Shown: positions 1 through 5,614 of the stretch, piece by piece
Numbering within the stretch: the stretch's first letter is position 1
Layout: each line of letters begins with the position of its first letter
Translations under genes and position numbers: made by a program
Origin: a bacterium
GTDB taxonomy: Bacteria > UBP14 > UBA6098 > B30-G16
Assembly: GCA_003645115.1 (NCBI GenBank)
Contig: QNEG01000031.1
Span: 1 to 10,033 of the forward strand
Direction: 5' to 3'
DNA: 10,033 nucleotides
The notes under the pieces: model-generated
The model's database searches: none
What the model was told of the DNA's origin: nothing
Seen by the model: the letters and a program-made list of their open reading frames with translations, nothing else

Positions 1-884
1 ATTTGACTCCACTGTATCCGGAAAAGAAATTCGAACTGGAACACGATCCCGAGGAGCGAACTACTCGAATAATGGACCTTTTCGTTCCTATCGGGATGGG
101 ACAACGATGTCTAATTACTTCTCCGCCAAAGGCTGGAAAGACGATGCTTCTGCAGGAAATCGCTCGAGCGATAATCAGGAATCATCCAGATACTGTGCTA
201 TTGATATTACTGATAGACGAGCGTCCGGAGGAAGTGACCGATATGAAAAGATTTGTGGAAGCAGAATGTTCACAGGTGAAGGAATTCCCCGATATCGAAA
301 TAATCTCCTCCACATTCGACGAGAGTCCGGAAAGACACGCTCAAGTAGCAGAAGTAGTGGTGGAGCGTGCAAAACGGCAGGTAGAGCAGAAAAGAGATGT
401 GATAATATTATTAGATTCCATAACTCGACTGGCAAGAGCATATAACAATATAGCTCCGCACAGTGGCAGGATATTGACTGGTGGAGTAGATGCGTCGGCA
501 TTGTCCAAACCGAAACGATTTTTTGGCGCAGCGCGTAATATCGAGGAGGGCGGTTCGCTGACTATCGTGGCTACTGCACTTATCGAGACCGGTTCCAAGA
601 TGGACGAAGTGATTTTCGAGGAATTCAAGGGCACCGGTAATGCCGAAGTAGTGCTGGATAGAAGACTATCCGACCGCAGGATATTCCCCGCTATGGATAT
701 CAATCGCTCCGGAACCAGAAAAGAAGAACTATTACTGGAAAAATCTGTCCTGATGAGAGTATGGCTTTTGAGAAAAATATTGTCCGAACTAAATCCACTG
801 GATGCGATGGAATTCCTGTTGAATAAGATGGTTACTACAAAATCCAATGAGGAATTCCTTGCCACTATGGCGGATAATCAGTGA
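1..884 (+). CDS. rho: Transcription termination factor Rho, C-terminal part (5' end outside window)
   Basis: Rho is a hexameric RNA-dependent ATPase/helicase that ends transcription in the cytoplasm. The frame is open from base 1. Bases 1-2 complete a codon ending in AT, which would give the Asn of the usual Rho N-L-T-P-L stretch, so the gene starts upstream and the TTG at 3 is not a real start. The 293 visible residues cover the ATPase domain; the N-terminal OB-fold RNA-binding domain is missing only because of the window edge. Visible motifs, numbered from the codon at 3: P-loop PPKAGKT (41-47), LIDERPEEVT (70-79) with the catalytic Glu region, STFDE (103-107), LLDSITRLARAYN (136-148), the Q-loop region GGVDASAL, FKGTGN (R-loop, 208-213), and NRSGTRKEELL near the arginine finger. 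Compared with E. coli Rho as I remember it, about 11 extra residues sit at 89-99. The stop overlaps the convergent downstream gene by 7 bp, leaving no room for a dedicated terminator. Confidence 0.97.
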   Translation, partial: LTPLYPEKKFELEHDPEERTTRIMDLFVPIGMGQRCLITSPPKAGKTMLLQEIARAIIRNHPDTVLLILLIDERPEEVTDMKRFVEAECSQVKEFPDIEIISSTFDESPERHAQVAEVVVERAKRQVEQKRDVIILLDSITRLARAYNNIAPHSGRILTGGVDASALSKPKRFFGAARNIEEGGSLTIVATALIETGSKMDEVIFEEFKGTGNAEVVLDRRLSDRRIFPAMDINRSGTRKEELLLEKSVLMRVWLLRKILSELNPLDAMEFLLNKMVTTKSNEEFLATMADNQ

Positions 885-2269
885 ATCAACAAAATCCGAT
901 AGATATTTTCCCCATCATCGATTAGATAAAATCCTGCTGGAAAATCTCCCATATATACTGGTGAAGTAAAATCGCCGAGTTTATTCCCTCGAATATCGTA
1001 TATCGCAATCGGTCTGGCGGGCTGGATATGGATATATTCCCTAGTGGGATTGGGATATATTCTTAATTGCGGTTTGTTAGATGGCAATTGGATAATATTG
1101 GAAAGAGTCCCGCCTGCCTCGAAATATCGGGTAGCGAATTCCGCCAGGAATTTCTGCGCCACCTCGTAGCTATGGATGATGAGGACACATTCGTTGTTGC
1201 TGTGAAAGCCGGCATCAGACCAATTCATAGAACCAGTGAGGACGAAGGGGGAAAGTTCGGGACAATTCGGATTAGCGATCATATATTTATGGTGCAAACT
1301 CCCCCCATCAAGGGAATCAATAAAAACAGGTGGTTCAATTTCCCACCAATTAGTCGTATCTGCTGATTCTCTTTTCATATCAGCATAAACATTTGCTATT
1401 CCACCTGCTATATCAAAAACACCTCGTAGATCAGTTCCATTTAAGAAAAGCTTTTTCATAGTATCATCAATAGCTTCCCCATTTGTAAATCGATAAATTG
1501 AGAAATAGAGTTGTTCTGTAGCTTGACTAAAAGCTCTTAAAACAGAATTTTGATATTCTGGCGGAAGAGGTGAAAAATAGATTTCAAAATAAATATCTTC
1601 GTAACTAATTATATGTGTGTCAACATCAGGAAATGTAGTAGAGAAATTCGAATTAGTCGAATCGGGCAAATCTCCATCACAACCCCAATAGATATTAAAT
1701 TGTTCGGTGAGTATTGATGCTAAAGAATGAGAGTAAATTACAACGGTGTTGTTAGCATAATGATTTAGTTCATTTGCTGTCAAATTACAACTCGATATAA
1801 TCGAAATATCATTAGTAGTGTCTGAATCTCGTCCATCTATTATAAAAAATTTGCAATGCATCAAACGCGAACCCCCTCCGAAGTCATCCCGAATGAAAGG
1901 AATGTCCAAACTTGATAAGAATGAAATTACGCTATCATCACTAAATGCAGGAGAATCAAGGGCACAGCGGAATTTGATACCTCGCTCGACAGCATTTTCA
2001 ATTGGTTCTGCAAGAAATTCCAATGCCCCAACATCAAAATTATACACACACATATCCACAGAATATTCGGCGTTGTCGATAAATTCTGCCAGCAGGCTAT
2101 CCAGCCGGACATTCCAGCCATCCGGTAGAATGTCAATTCCGAGACTGTCGCATAGTTCTATATTCACATCTTTAGAAAAATATACTTCTACTGTTTGAGC
2201 TACAGTCGATGAAAAAATAATTAGGATTGACGCCACCGAAATTATCAATATTTTTTTATTATGAAACAT
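878..2269 (-). CDS. Secreted phospholipase D-fold phosphodiesterase with T9SS C-terminal sorting domain
   Basis: 463 residues. Residues 1-24 form a signal peptide (two Lys, a hydrophobic core, then TVA-Q). Two HKD half-sites follow, as in the phospholipase D superfamily of phosphodiesterases (nucleases, phospholipases, cardiolipin synthases): H138-x-K140-x4-D145 with SSCN at 159-162, and H326-x-K328-x4-N333 with GSMN at 346-349. The second half has Asn where Asp is usual, and the first has SSCN instead of GSxN. Residues 402-463, starting LRIYPNP and containing IYDIRGNKL and PAGFYLI, match a type A T9SS sorting domain, so the protein is probably exported across the outer membrane. The substrate cannot be told. 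The start is well fixed: an in-frame TAG lies two codons upstream and no other Met is near. No Shine-Dalgarno is evident. The 5' end overlaps the divergent gene by 9 bp and the 3' end overlaps rho by 7 bp. Confidence 0.9.
   Translation of the reverse strand: MFHNKKILIISVASILIIFSSTVAQTVEVYFSKDVNIELCDSLGIDILPDGWNVRLDSLLAEFIDNAEYSVDMCVYNFDVGALEFLAEPIENAVERGIKFRCALDSPAFSDDSVISFLSSLDIPFIRDDFGGGSRLMHCKFFIIDGRDSDTTNDISIISSCNLTANELNHYANNTVVIYSHSLASILTEQFNIYWGCDGDLPDSTNSNFSTTFPDVDTHIISYEDIYFEIYFSPLPPEYQNSVLRAFSQATEQLYFSIYRFTNGEAIDDTMKKLFLNGTDLRGVFDIAGGIANVYADMKRESADTTNWWEIEPPVFIDSLDGGSLHHKYMIANPNCPELSPFVLTGSMNWSDAGFHSNNECVLIIHSYEVAQKFLAEFATRYFEAGGTLSNIIQLPSNKPQLRIYPNPTREYIHIQPARPIAIYDIRGNKLGDFTSPVYMGDFPAGFYLIDDGENIYRILLIH
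2227..2254 (+). promoter_or_regulatory. Candidate promoter for the DUF5683-like gene, possibly leaderless
   Basis: TTGACG (2227-2232) and TATTTT (2249-2254) are separated by 16 bp. The predicted transcription start falls at about 2261, which is the A of the ATG. That would make a leaderless mRNA and would fit the absence of any Shine-Dalgarno in front of this gene (only a T-run precedes the ATG). The site lies within the signal-peptide codons of the opposite gene. The -10 match is only 4 of 6. Confidence 0.3.
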
Positions 2270-2782
2270 TTTCTATTTCTATTTATATTATTGTTTTCAC
2301 ACGCATTATATAGTCAAGATGTCCAGAGTGTGGTCGAGCAATCTGAAGACAATGTAATAGTGGAGTCGAAAGCATTTACTCCCGACCCGACTGTTTCCGC
2401 ATTGCTTTCTGGTGCAATTCCTGGCGCCGGACAAATATATTCTCGAGCCTGGTGGCATGCGCCAATATTTATTCTCACCGAAGGATATTGTATCTGGCGC
2501 GCTTATGATGCTAATTCCACCGCCGACAGTCTATGGAAACTTCGCAATTCTTTGGAACCAGAATCTCCCGAATATGAACAAACCGGTATCGAGTTTGAAA
2601 ATTCCACTATCCAGCGAAATACTTATCTTTGGCTATTCGCTGGAGTAAAATTGCTGGACATAGTGGATGCCTATGTATCTGCTCACTTGTATAAGTTCGA
2701 TGAAAAAATGACTCCACCATTAACGGTGGATTTTACCACCTCCTCGAATGGGTTCCAGTTCGCCTTGAATATACAATTTTAA
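2261..2782 (+). CDS. DUF5683-like envelope protein
   Basis: 173 residues with an N-terminal signal peptide (MKHFLFLFILLFSHALYS). The segment SALLSGAIPGAGQIY (46-60), followed by WWHAPIF, matches the opening of DUF5683 proteins, and DIVDAYVSAHLYKFD (133-147) matches their conserved end. This family is common in Bacteroidota and other FCB bacteria and its function is unknown. Two hydrophobic stretches (about 64-80 and 121-138) could be membrane helices. The last residues alternate and end in Phe (LNIQF), as in terminal strands of outer-membrane proteins, though the protein is too short for a whole barrel. The ATG at 2261 is the first start after an in-frame TGA at 2228. It faces the PLD-like gene head-to-head with a 9-bp overlap, and its last 63 bp overlap the convergent DUF4416 gene. 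Confidence 0.82.
   Translation: MKHFLFLFILLFSHALYSQDVQSVVEQSEDNVIVESKAFTPDPTVSALLSGAIPGAGQIYSRAWWHAPIFILTEGYCIWRAYDANSTADSLWKLRNSLEPESPEYEQTGIEFENSTIQRNTYLWLFAGVKLLDIVDAYVSAHLYKFDEKMTPPLTVDFTTSSNGFQFALNIQF
2305..2310 (-). promoter_or_regulatory. Candidate -10 box for the PLD-like gene
   Basis: On the minus strand a perfect TATAAT lies 35 bp upstream of the ATG at 2269, inside the signal-peptide codons of the divergent gene. It would give a leader of about 29 nt starting near 2298. No good -35 box stands 17 bp upstream. A TTGACT immediately upstream overlaps or abuts it and is badly spaced. This is a plausible but weak call in AT-rich DNA. Confidence 0.3.
2713..2740. repeat. Interleaved inverted repeats within the overlap of two convergent genes
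   Basis: TCCACC (2713-2718) pairs with GGTGGA (2725-2730) around a 6-nt loop. The same GGTGG (2725-2729) can instead pair with CCACC (2736-2740) around ATTTTA. The two hairpins exclude each other. The TAA stop of the minus-strand DUF4416 gene (2720-2722) lies in the first loop. No T-run follows on either strand, so a classic intrinsic terminator is not supported. It is also coding on both strands. Confidence 0.5.
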
Positions 2783-3298
2783 TTTCCGCCGATAGGTTTC
2801 TCTCAGTCGGGTGAAAAATTTTTGCGCAATATCGCTTCGGTAATCGGCGAAAGTCCATTCTCGGGGAATGAATTTTCCATCGCGCCAGATAAGTTGCATA
2901 TCTGCATATACACCCTCGGTCAGATAAATTCTGTGAGCGAAATCCTTAAACGATGCCAGAATAACTTTAGCCTCGGTAATATATCCCGGGTCCAGATTCA
3001 CTCGCCGATTTTTATCTTGTGTCAGTGAATTTTCTATTGCAGTGCAACTCCATTTTATTCTAATTAAATCATCGGGGAATCGAATTCCCTCCAGCGCGAA
3101 CCAGAAACGAGTCAGTCCAGTGCCCATCTCGGATTGGTAATACTGGGTGAACTGGTCGAAATCTACTTTTTCGGAGGAAAATTCTATTTCGCCCCAATTC
3201 GAACTTATGGCTCGAGATATATTGTCCCACAGTTCCATTTCCGAAATAATAACTCCGACAAAGAATTGCACTGGATTATGTATGATGGGCTGTGCCAT
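2720..3298 (-). CDS. DUF4416 family protein
   Basis: 192 residues, soluble, no signal peptide. Family-typical stretches are visible in order: FFVGVIIS (12-19), VDFDQFTQYYQSEMGTGL (45-62), RRVNLDPGYITEAKVILAS (98-116), KDFAHRIYL (118-126), GVYADMQL (129-136), WTFADYRS (148-155), and the RLRETYRRKLK helix. DUF4416 proteins are cytoplasmic and have no established function that I know of; I do not assign one. The core normally ends near residue 175. The last ~18 residues (a GGGKIHR tail) lie in the overlap with the convergent gene and may be non-conserved read-through sequence. The ATG lies 3 bp after the stop of the tsaC-like gene. A GGTGGG (3307-3312) sits 8 nt upstream as a weak ribosome binding site inside the tsaC tail, so the two genes are probably co-transcribed and translationally coupled. 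Confidence 0.88.
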   Translation of the reverse strand: MAQPIIHNPVQFFVGVIISEMELWDNISRAISSNWGEIEFSSEKVDFDQFTQYYQSEMGTGLTRFWFALEGIRFPDDLIRIKWSCTAIENSLTQDKNRRVNLDPGYITEAKVILASFKDFAHRIYLTEGVYADMQLIWRDGKFIPREWTFADYRSDIAQKFFTRLRETYRRKLKLYIQGELEPIRGGGKIHR

Positions 3299-3301
3299 AA
3301 T

Positions 3302-3955
3302 TTATTCCCACCAGTTATATTCTGATAACAATTTCTGGATTGCCTCAAATGGAACCGTTCCTGAACGAAACAATTTTATTTCTGGGTATTCCGATACATC
3401 GACCATAGTGGATGGCAGTCCATCCAGTTCGGTATCTTTATATACGAAAATGCCATCCACTAAATTATCGAATTGGGCGATAATGTCCATCGGATGAGTT
3501 AAAATTTTTTGTCCGCTGATATTTACACTGGTAGATGTGATAGGTTTTCCCAATATTTTCAATACCATATCGGCAAACCAGGATTTACTGATTCTGAATG
3601 CTATTTTCCCCTGTTTAATCAATGGTTTCGCCAAATCATTTTCAGGCGATGGCTTTGCTAACAATGTCAATGGTCCAGGAAAAAAATTTTCCATAATAGG
3701 AATATATTTTTCCCATCCTGCTACATAATCTGATATCCATTCCCATCGAAGTAAAATAATTTGGGGAGTTTGCGGCTCTCGTTTTTTTATGGAGTTAATC
3801 CTGATAATAGCTTCACCATTTGTTGCGTCAGCACTGAAACCATATAGAGTATCCGATGGGAATATTATTACTCCGCCATCTTTGAGTATATTAGCCGCTT
3901 CGTAAGCCGGCGACTGTTCCAAATTTTCCTCGCCTATGTATCGTATTAATGCCAT
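3302..3955 (-). CDS. tsaC: Threonylcarbamoyl-AMP synthase, Sua5/YciO/YrdC family
   Basis: 217 residues. The family makes L-threonylcarbamoyladenylate from threonine, bicarbonate and ATP, the first step of t6A37 tRNA modification in the cytoplasm. Visible motifs: PSDTLYG (33-39, usual P-T-D-T-x-Y-G), INSIKKRE followed by P61 (K-x-R region binding ATP/threonine), FFPGPLTLL (91-99), R121, STSVNISG (141-148, usual S-x-S-A-N-x-S-G), and LPSTMVDVS (180-188). The length fits single-domain TsaC/YrdC; the Sua5 C-terminal domain is absent. Close paralogues such as YciO share these motifs, so the exact tRNA role is an inference. It is the first gene of a two-gene minus-strand unit. No Shine-Dalgarno is visible before the ATG, and the upstream DNA is strongly AT-rich. 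Confidence 0.88.
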   Translation of the reverse strand: MALIRYIGEENLEQSPAYEAANILKDGGVIIFPSDTLYGFSADATNGEAIIRINSIKKREPQTPQIILLRWEWISDYVAGWEKYIPIMENFFPGPLTLLAKPSPENDLAKPLIKQGKIAFRISKSWFADMVLKILGKPITSTSVNISGQKILTHPMDIIAQFDNLVDGIFVYKDTELDGLPSTMVDVSEYPEIKLFRSGTVPFEAIQKLLSEYNWWE

Positions 3956-4080
3956 CGATTATATTTTATATATTTTTTGTAAAATTTCCAGTCTTTTCTT
4001 AATAAAAAAACACTTTACTAAACTAAATAACAAAATTAAATTTATATTTAGAAAATGAATTTGACAAATTTGTATTTAAA
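3956..4080. other. AT-rich divergent intergenic segment
   Basis: This part of the tsaC/permease intergenic region is almost all A and T. It must hold the promoter of the minus-strand pair, but I find no well-spaced box pair. Small palindromes are present: ACAAATTTGT (4064-4073) and ATTTAAAT (4074-4081), directly before the structured element. They could be operator-like but carry little weight in DNA of this composition. Confidence 0.4.
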
Positions 4081-4266
4081 TCGTCATTGCGAGTCCCGAG
4101 ATTCCAAAACCTTTGTTTTGAGGAATTTCGAGGAAACTCGAAATTCTAATCCCGCCCTGGCGGGAATATTTTCGGGTGGTCGAGAAGACGAAGCAATCTG
4201 GTGATAACCGTGCGCAAATAAAGGATTGCCACTTTCCCGATAACTTGGAATAGAGAGCGCAATGAC
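4081..4266. repeat. Multi-hairpin inverted-repeat element with GTCATTGCG termini
   Basis: The ends are inverted: GTCATTGCG (4083-4091) and CGCAATGAC (4258-4266). Inside lie, in order: CAAAAC/GTTTTG (4105-4110/4115-4120, loop CTTT); a perfect 10-bp stem GAATTTCGAG/CTCGAAATTC (4123-4132/4137-4146) closed by a GAAA tetraloop; TCCCGC/GCGGGA (4150-4155/4160-4165); and GCAATC/GATTGC (4193-4198/4224-4229). CCCGA (4095-4099) can also pair with TCGGG (4172-4176). From memory, elements ending in TCATTGCGAG and containing GAAGCAATC are dispersed in many bacterial genomes as non-coding repeats. No transposase and no clear target duplication is seen. It is more GC-rich than its flanks. It lies in the leader of the permease gene. 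Confidence 0.7.
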
Positions 4267-4270
4267 ATTG

Positions 4271-4288
4271 TAGTTTTGAGCAAAACTA
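4271..4288. promoter_or_regulatory. Palindrome upstream of the ABC permease
   Basis: TAGTTTTG (4271-4278) and CAAAACTA (4281-4288) are perfect 8-bp inverted arms around AG. The centre is 28 bp before the ATG at 4308. There is no T-run, so it is not a terminator. It could be an operator or a hairpin in the leader that partly occludes ribosome binding. It starts 5 bp after the larger inverted-repeat element and may be part of it. Confidence 0.45.
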
Positions 4289-4307
4289 TTGAGGGATTTG
4301 GACTAAG

Positions 4308-5201
4308 ATGGCTCGGTCGAAAACAAAACAGGAAAATATATTTAAATATGCTCTATTACTGCCCGCAATCATAGTTATTTTTGCAGTGGTAGTGTATCCA
4401 TTTATCTACAACATTATACTCTCTCTATCCAATATGAGTATGACTCACTTTCGCGATTGGAAAATAATCGGTTTCCACCAATATATAAAAGTATTCTCCG
4501 AGAAATCATTCTATATTGTGTTTATAAAAACAGTAATCTGGACTGTGGTGAATGTGATTTTCCATGTGGTAATCGGTGTATTCCTGGCGATTGTTCTTAA
4601 TAGACATTTACCCGGCAAGGGAATATTCCGCACGCTACTGATAATTCCCTGGGCGATGCCACAATATATTACCGCACTTACCTGGCGAGGTATGTTCAAT
4701 TACGAATATGGTGCGATAAATCTCATCCTGTCGAAATGGTTGCAACTACCGATGATACAATGGCTTAAGGACCCACTATTCGCATTCGCCGCCTGTATCC
4801 TGACCAATATATGGCTGGGATTCCCATTTATGATGGTCATCGCTTATGGCGGATTACAAGCTATTCCACAGGAATTGTATGAAGCTGCCGATGTGGATGG
4901 CGCATCGGGATGGCAAAAATTCTGGAAAATTACCGTTCCTCATCTAAAACCGGTAATGACTCCAGCAATAGTGCTCGGAGTAATATGGACATTCAATAAC
5001 CTCAATATTATATGGCTGGTATCCAATGGCGGTGAACCCTCAGACAAAACACACATATTGGTATCCTATGTATATAAAGCTGCATTCAGTCTATATCGAT
5101 ATGGATATGCAGCCGCTCTATCTATGGTAATCTTTGCAATTTTGCTGATATGGGGAATTATATTTATCAAAAAGACTAAAGCAGCCGAGGGAATATATTA
5201 A
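4308..5201 (+). CDS. ABC transporter permease, sugar/glycerol-phosphate type (MalF/UgpA/LacF class)
   Basis: 297 residues, an inner-membrane channel subunit of a binding-protein-dependent importer. Six hydrophobic helices are visible at about 13-39, 70-97, 108-127, 155-180, 216-238 and 264-287. The cytoplasmic EAA loop that docks on the ATPase is intact: EAADVDGASGWQKF then ITVPHLKP (192-215), with the conserved Gly198. After it comes the MalF-type segment NIIWLVSNGG and HILVSYVYKAAF. The length fits the short UgpA/LacF form rather than E. coli MalF. The substrate cannot be read from the sequence. GAGGG (4291-4295) is a distant ribosome binding site, 12 nt from the ATG, and an in-frame TGA at 4290 excludes an earlier start. 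Normally a MalG-type partner follows directly; none is in this window, and no binding protein lies nearby. Confidence 0.92.
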   Translation: MARSKTKQENIFKYALLLPAIIVIFAVVVYPFIYNIILSLSNMSMTHFRDWKIIGFHQYIKVFSEKSFYIVFIKTVIWTVVNVIFHVVIGVFLAIVLNRHLPGKGIFRTLLIIPWAMPQYITALTWRGMFNYEYGAINLILSKWLQLPMIQWLKDPLFAFAACILTNIWLGFPFMMVIAYGGLQAIPQELYEAADVDGASGWQKFWKITVPHLKPVMTPAIVLGVIWTFNNLNIIWLVSNGGEPSDKTHILVSYVYKAAFSLYRYGYAAALSMVIFAILLIWGIIFIKKTKAAEGIY

Positions 5202-5224
5202 TCCAATAAAGTCAGGGAAAGCCG

Positions 5225-5284
5225 ATGAAAACTGGTGTGTTAATATTACTTTTATTACCGATATGGGTCTATTGCAATCATTAG
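5225..5284 (+). CDS. Very short hydrophobic ORF, possible remnant of an exported-protein gene
   Basis: Twenty-three bp after the permease stop, an ATG preceded by AGGGA (9 nt upstream) opens 19 codons: MKTGVLILLLLPIWVYCNH. It looks like a signal peptide, with one Lys and a Leu/Ile core, and then stops at TAG. The position is where a second permease or a binding protein would be expected. It may be the 5' stub of a lost gene, a small membrane peptide, or chance. No downstream continuation was recognised in any frame. Confidence 0.3.
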   Translation: MKTGVLILLLLPIWVYCNH

Positions 5285-5351
5285 TTGCTATGAAAATAAT
5301 GGACGATATTATATTGATATTATGTTTAAAATGTAAAGTGGTTTTGAGACA

Positions 5352-5519
5352 GTATGGAAATTATAAGGTTAAATAATAACTTGAAACATTAAGGTCATCG
5401 CACCAGCGAAAAAGGTTATGGATTGAGAAGCTTAAGTCATTTCATAAGCGATGAAAGTTATGACACCAAAACAAAAAGTTATAACATAACAGGAGAAAAT
5501 CATGGCACAAAGACGACCG
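5352..5519 (+). repeat. Degenerate 21-bp tandem repeat, about eight units
   Basis: Units begin at 5352, 5373, 5394, 5415, 5436, 5457, 5478 and 5499, exactly 21 bp apart. Units 3 to 7 all begin GTYAT and the eighth begins ATCAT. The consensus is GTYATnnCAnnA followed by an A-rich end. Position 2 is T and position 12 is A in all eight; position 20 is A in seven. C at position 8 and A at position 9 each hold in five of the last six. The first two units are weak. The last unit contains the start codon of the 33-codon frame and the seventh its AGGAG. Units are 7 codons long and in phase with that frame, but upstream units carry stops, so the array is not one coding gene now. Confidence 0.7.
5491..5495 (+). 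promoter_or_regulatory. Strong ribosome binding site before the 33-codon frame
   Basis: AGGAG stands 6 nt before the ATG at 5502. It is one of the best Shine-Dalgarno matches in the window, where several long genes have none. This is the main reason to take the short frame seriously. Confidence 0.55.
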
Positions 5520-5603
5520 ATACCGGCAACCGACACTGATTTGTATCATTTTTTACATGGGATACATAAAACCGCTTCTAAACCAATTCTATTCTTAAAA
5601 TAA
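5502..5603 (+). CDS. Small ORF of 33 codons, unknown
   Basis: It begins MAQRRPIPATDTDLY and ends PILFLK before TAA. It is basic, with no membrane segment or signal peptide. I do not recognise it. It has an AGGAG at ideal spacing and ends 11 bp before the phosphatase ATG, so it could be a leader peptide coupled to that gene, a genuine small protein, or the 5' stub of a truncated longer gene. The opening I-P-x-T-D pattern vaguely recalls N-termini of some FCB structural proteins, but that is memory and not evidence. Its first codons form the last unit of the 21-bp array. Confidence 0.4.
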   Translation: MAQRRPIPATDTDLYHFLHGIHKTASKPILFLK

Positions 5604-5614
5604 ATGGAGAAATT

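Larger units (their letters stand above)
5202..5614. other. Gap between permease and phosphatase genes
   Basis: These 413 bp hold the 19-codon hydrophobic frame (5225-5284), an AT-rich stretch, the 21-bp periodic array (5352-5519) and the 33-codon frame (5502-5603). I see no terminator hairpin with a T-run after the permease and no tRNA-like fold. A promoter for the phosphatase must lie here or upstream, but no convincing box pair stands out. Confidence 0.5.

Noticed and set aside
341..865. Long open frame on the minus strand opposite rho
   Set aside because: It mirrors a well-matched Rho protein in the opposite strand, resembles no family, and lacks a ribosome binding site.
3958..3963. Perfect TATAAT on the minus strand just upstream of tsaC
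   Set aside because: It ends 2 bp before the ATG, so transcription would start inside the coding region. In DNA this AT-rich such a match is expected by chance.
4061..4066. TTGACA as a -35 box for the permease
   Set aside because: No -10-like hexamer stands 15-19 bp downstream; that stretch is the start of the inverted-repeat element (GTCATT).
4150..4165. TCCCGC/GCGGGA hairpin as an intrinsic terminator
   Set aside because: The following T-run is short and broken (ATATTTT). The flanking genes diverge, so no transcript needs ending there. It fits better as part of the larger element.
5290..5376. 28-codon frame starting MKIMDDIILI between the permease and the array
   Set aside because: No ribosome binding site, no recognisable similarity, and length expected by chance in AT-rich DNA.
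5352..5519. CRISPR array
   Set aside because: The 21-bp units are contiguous and degenerate, with no conserved repeat separated by unique spacers, and no cas genes are present.
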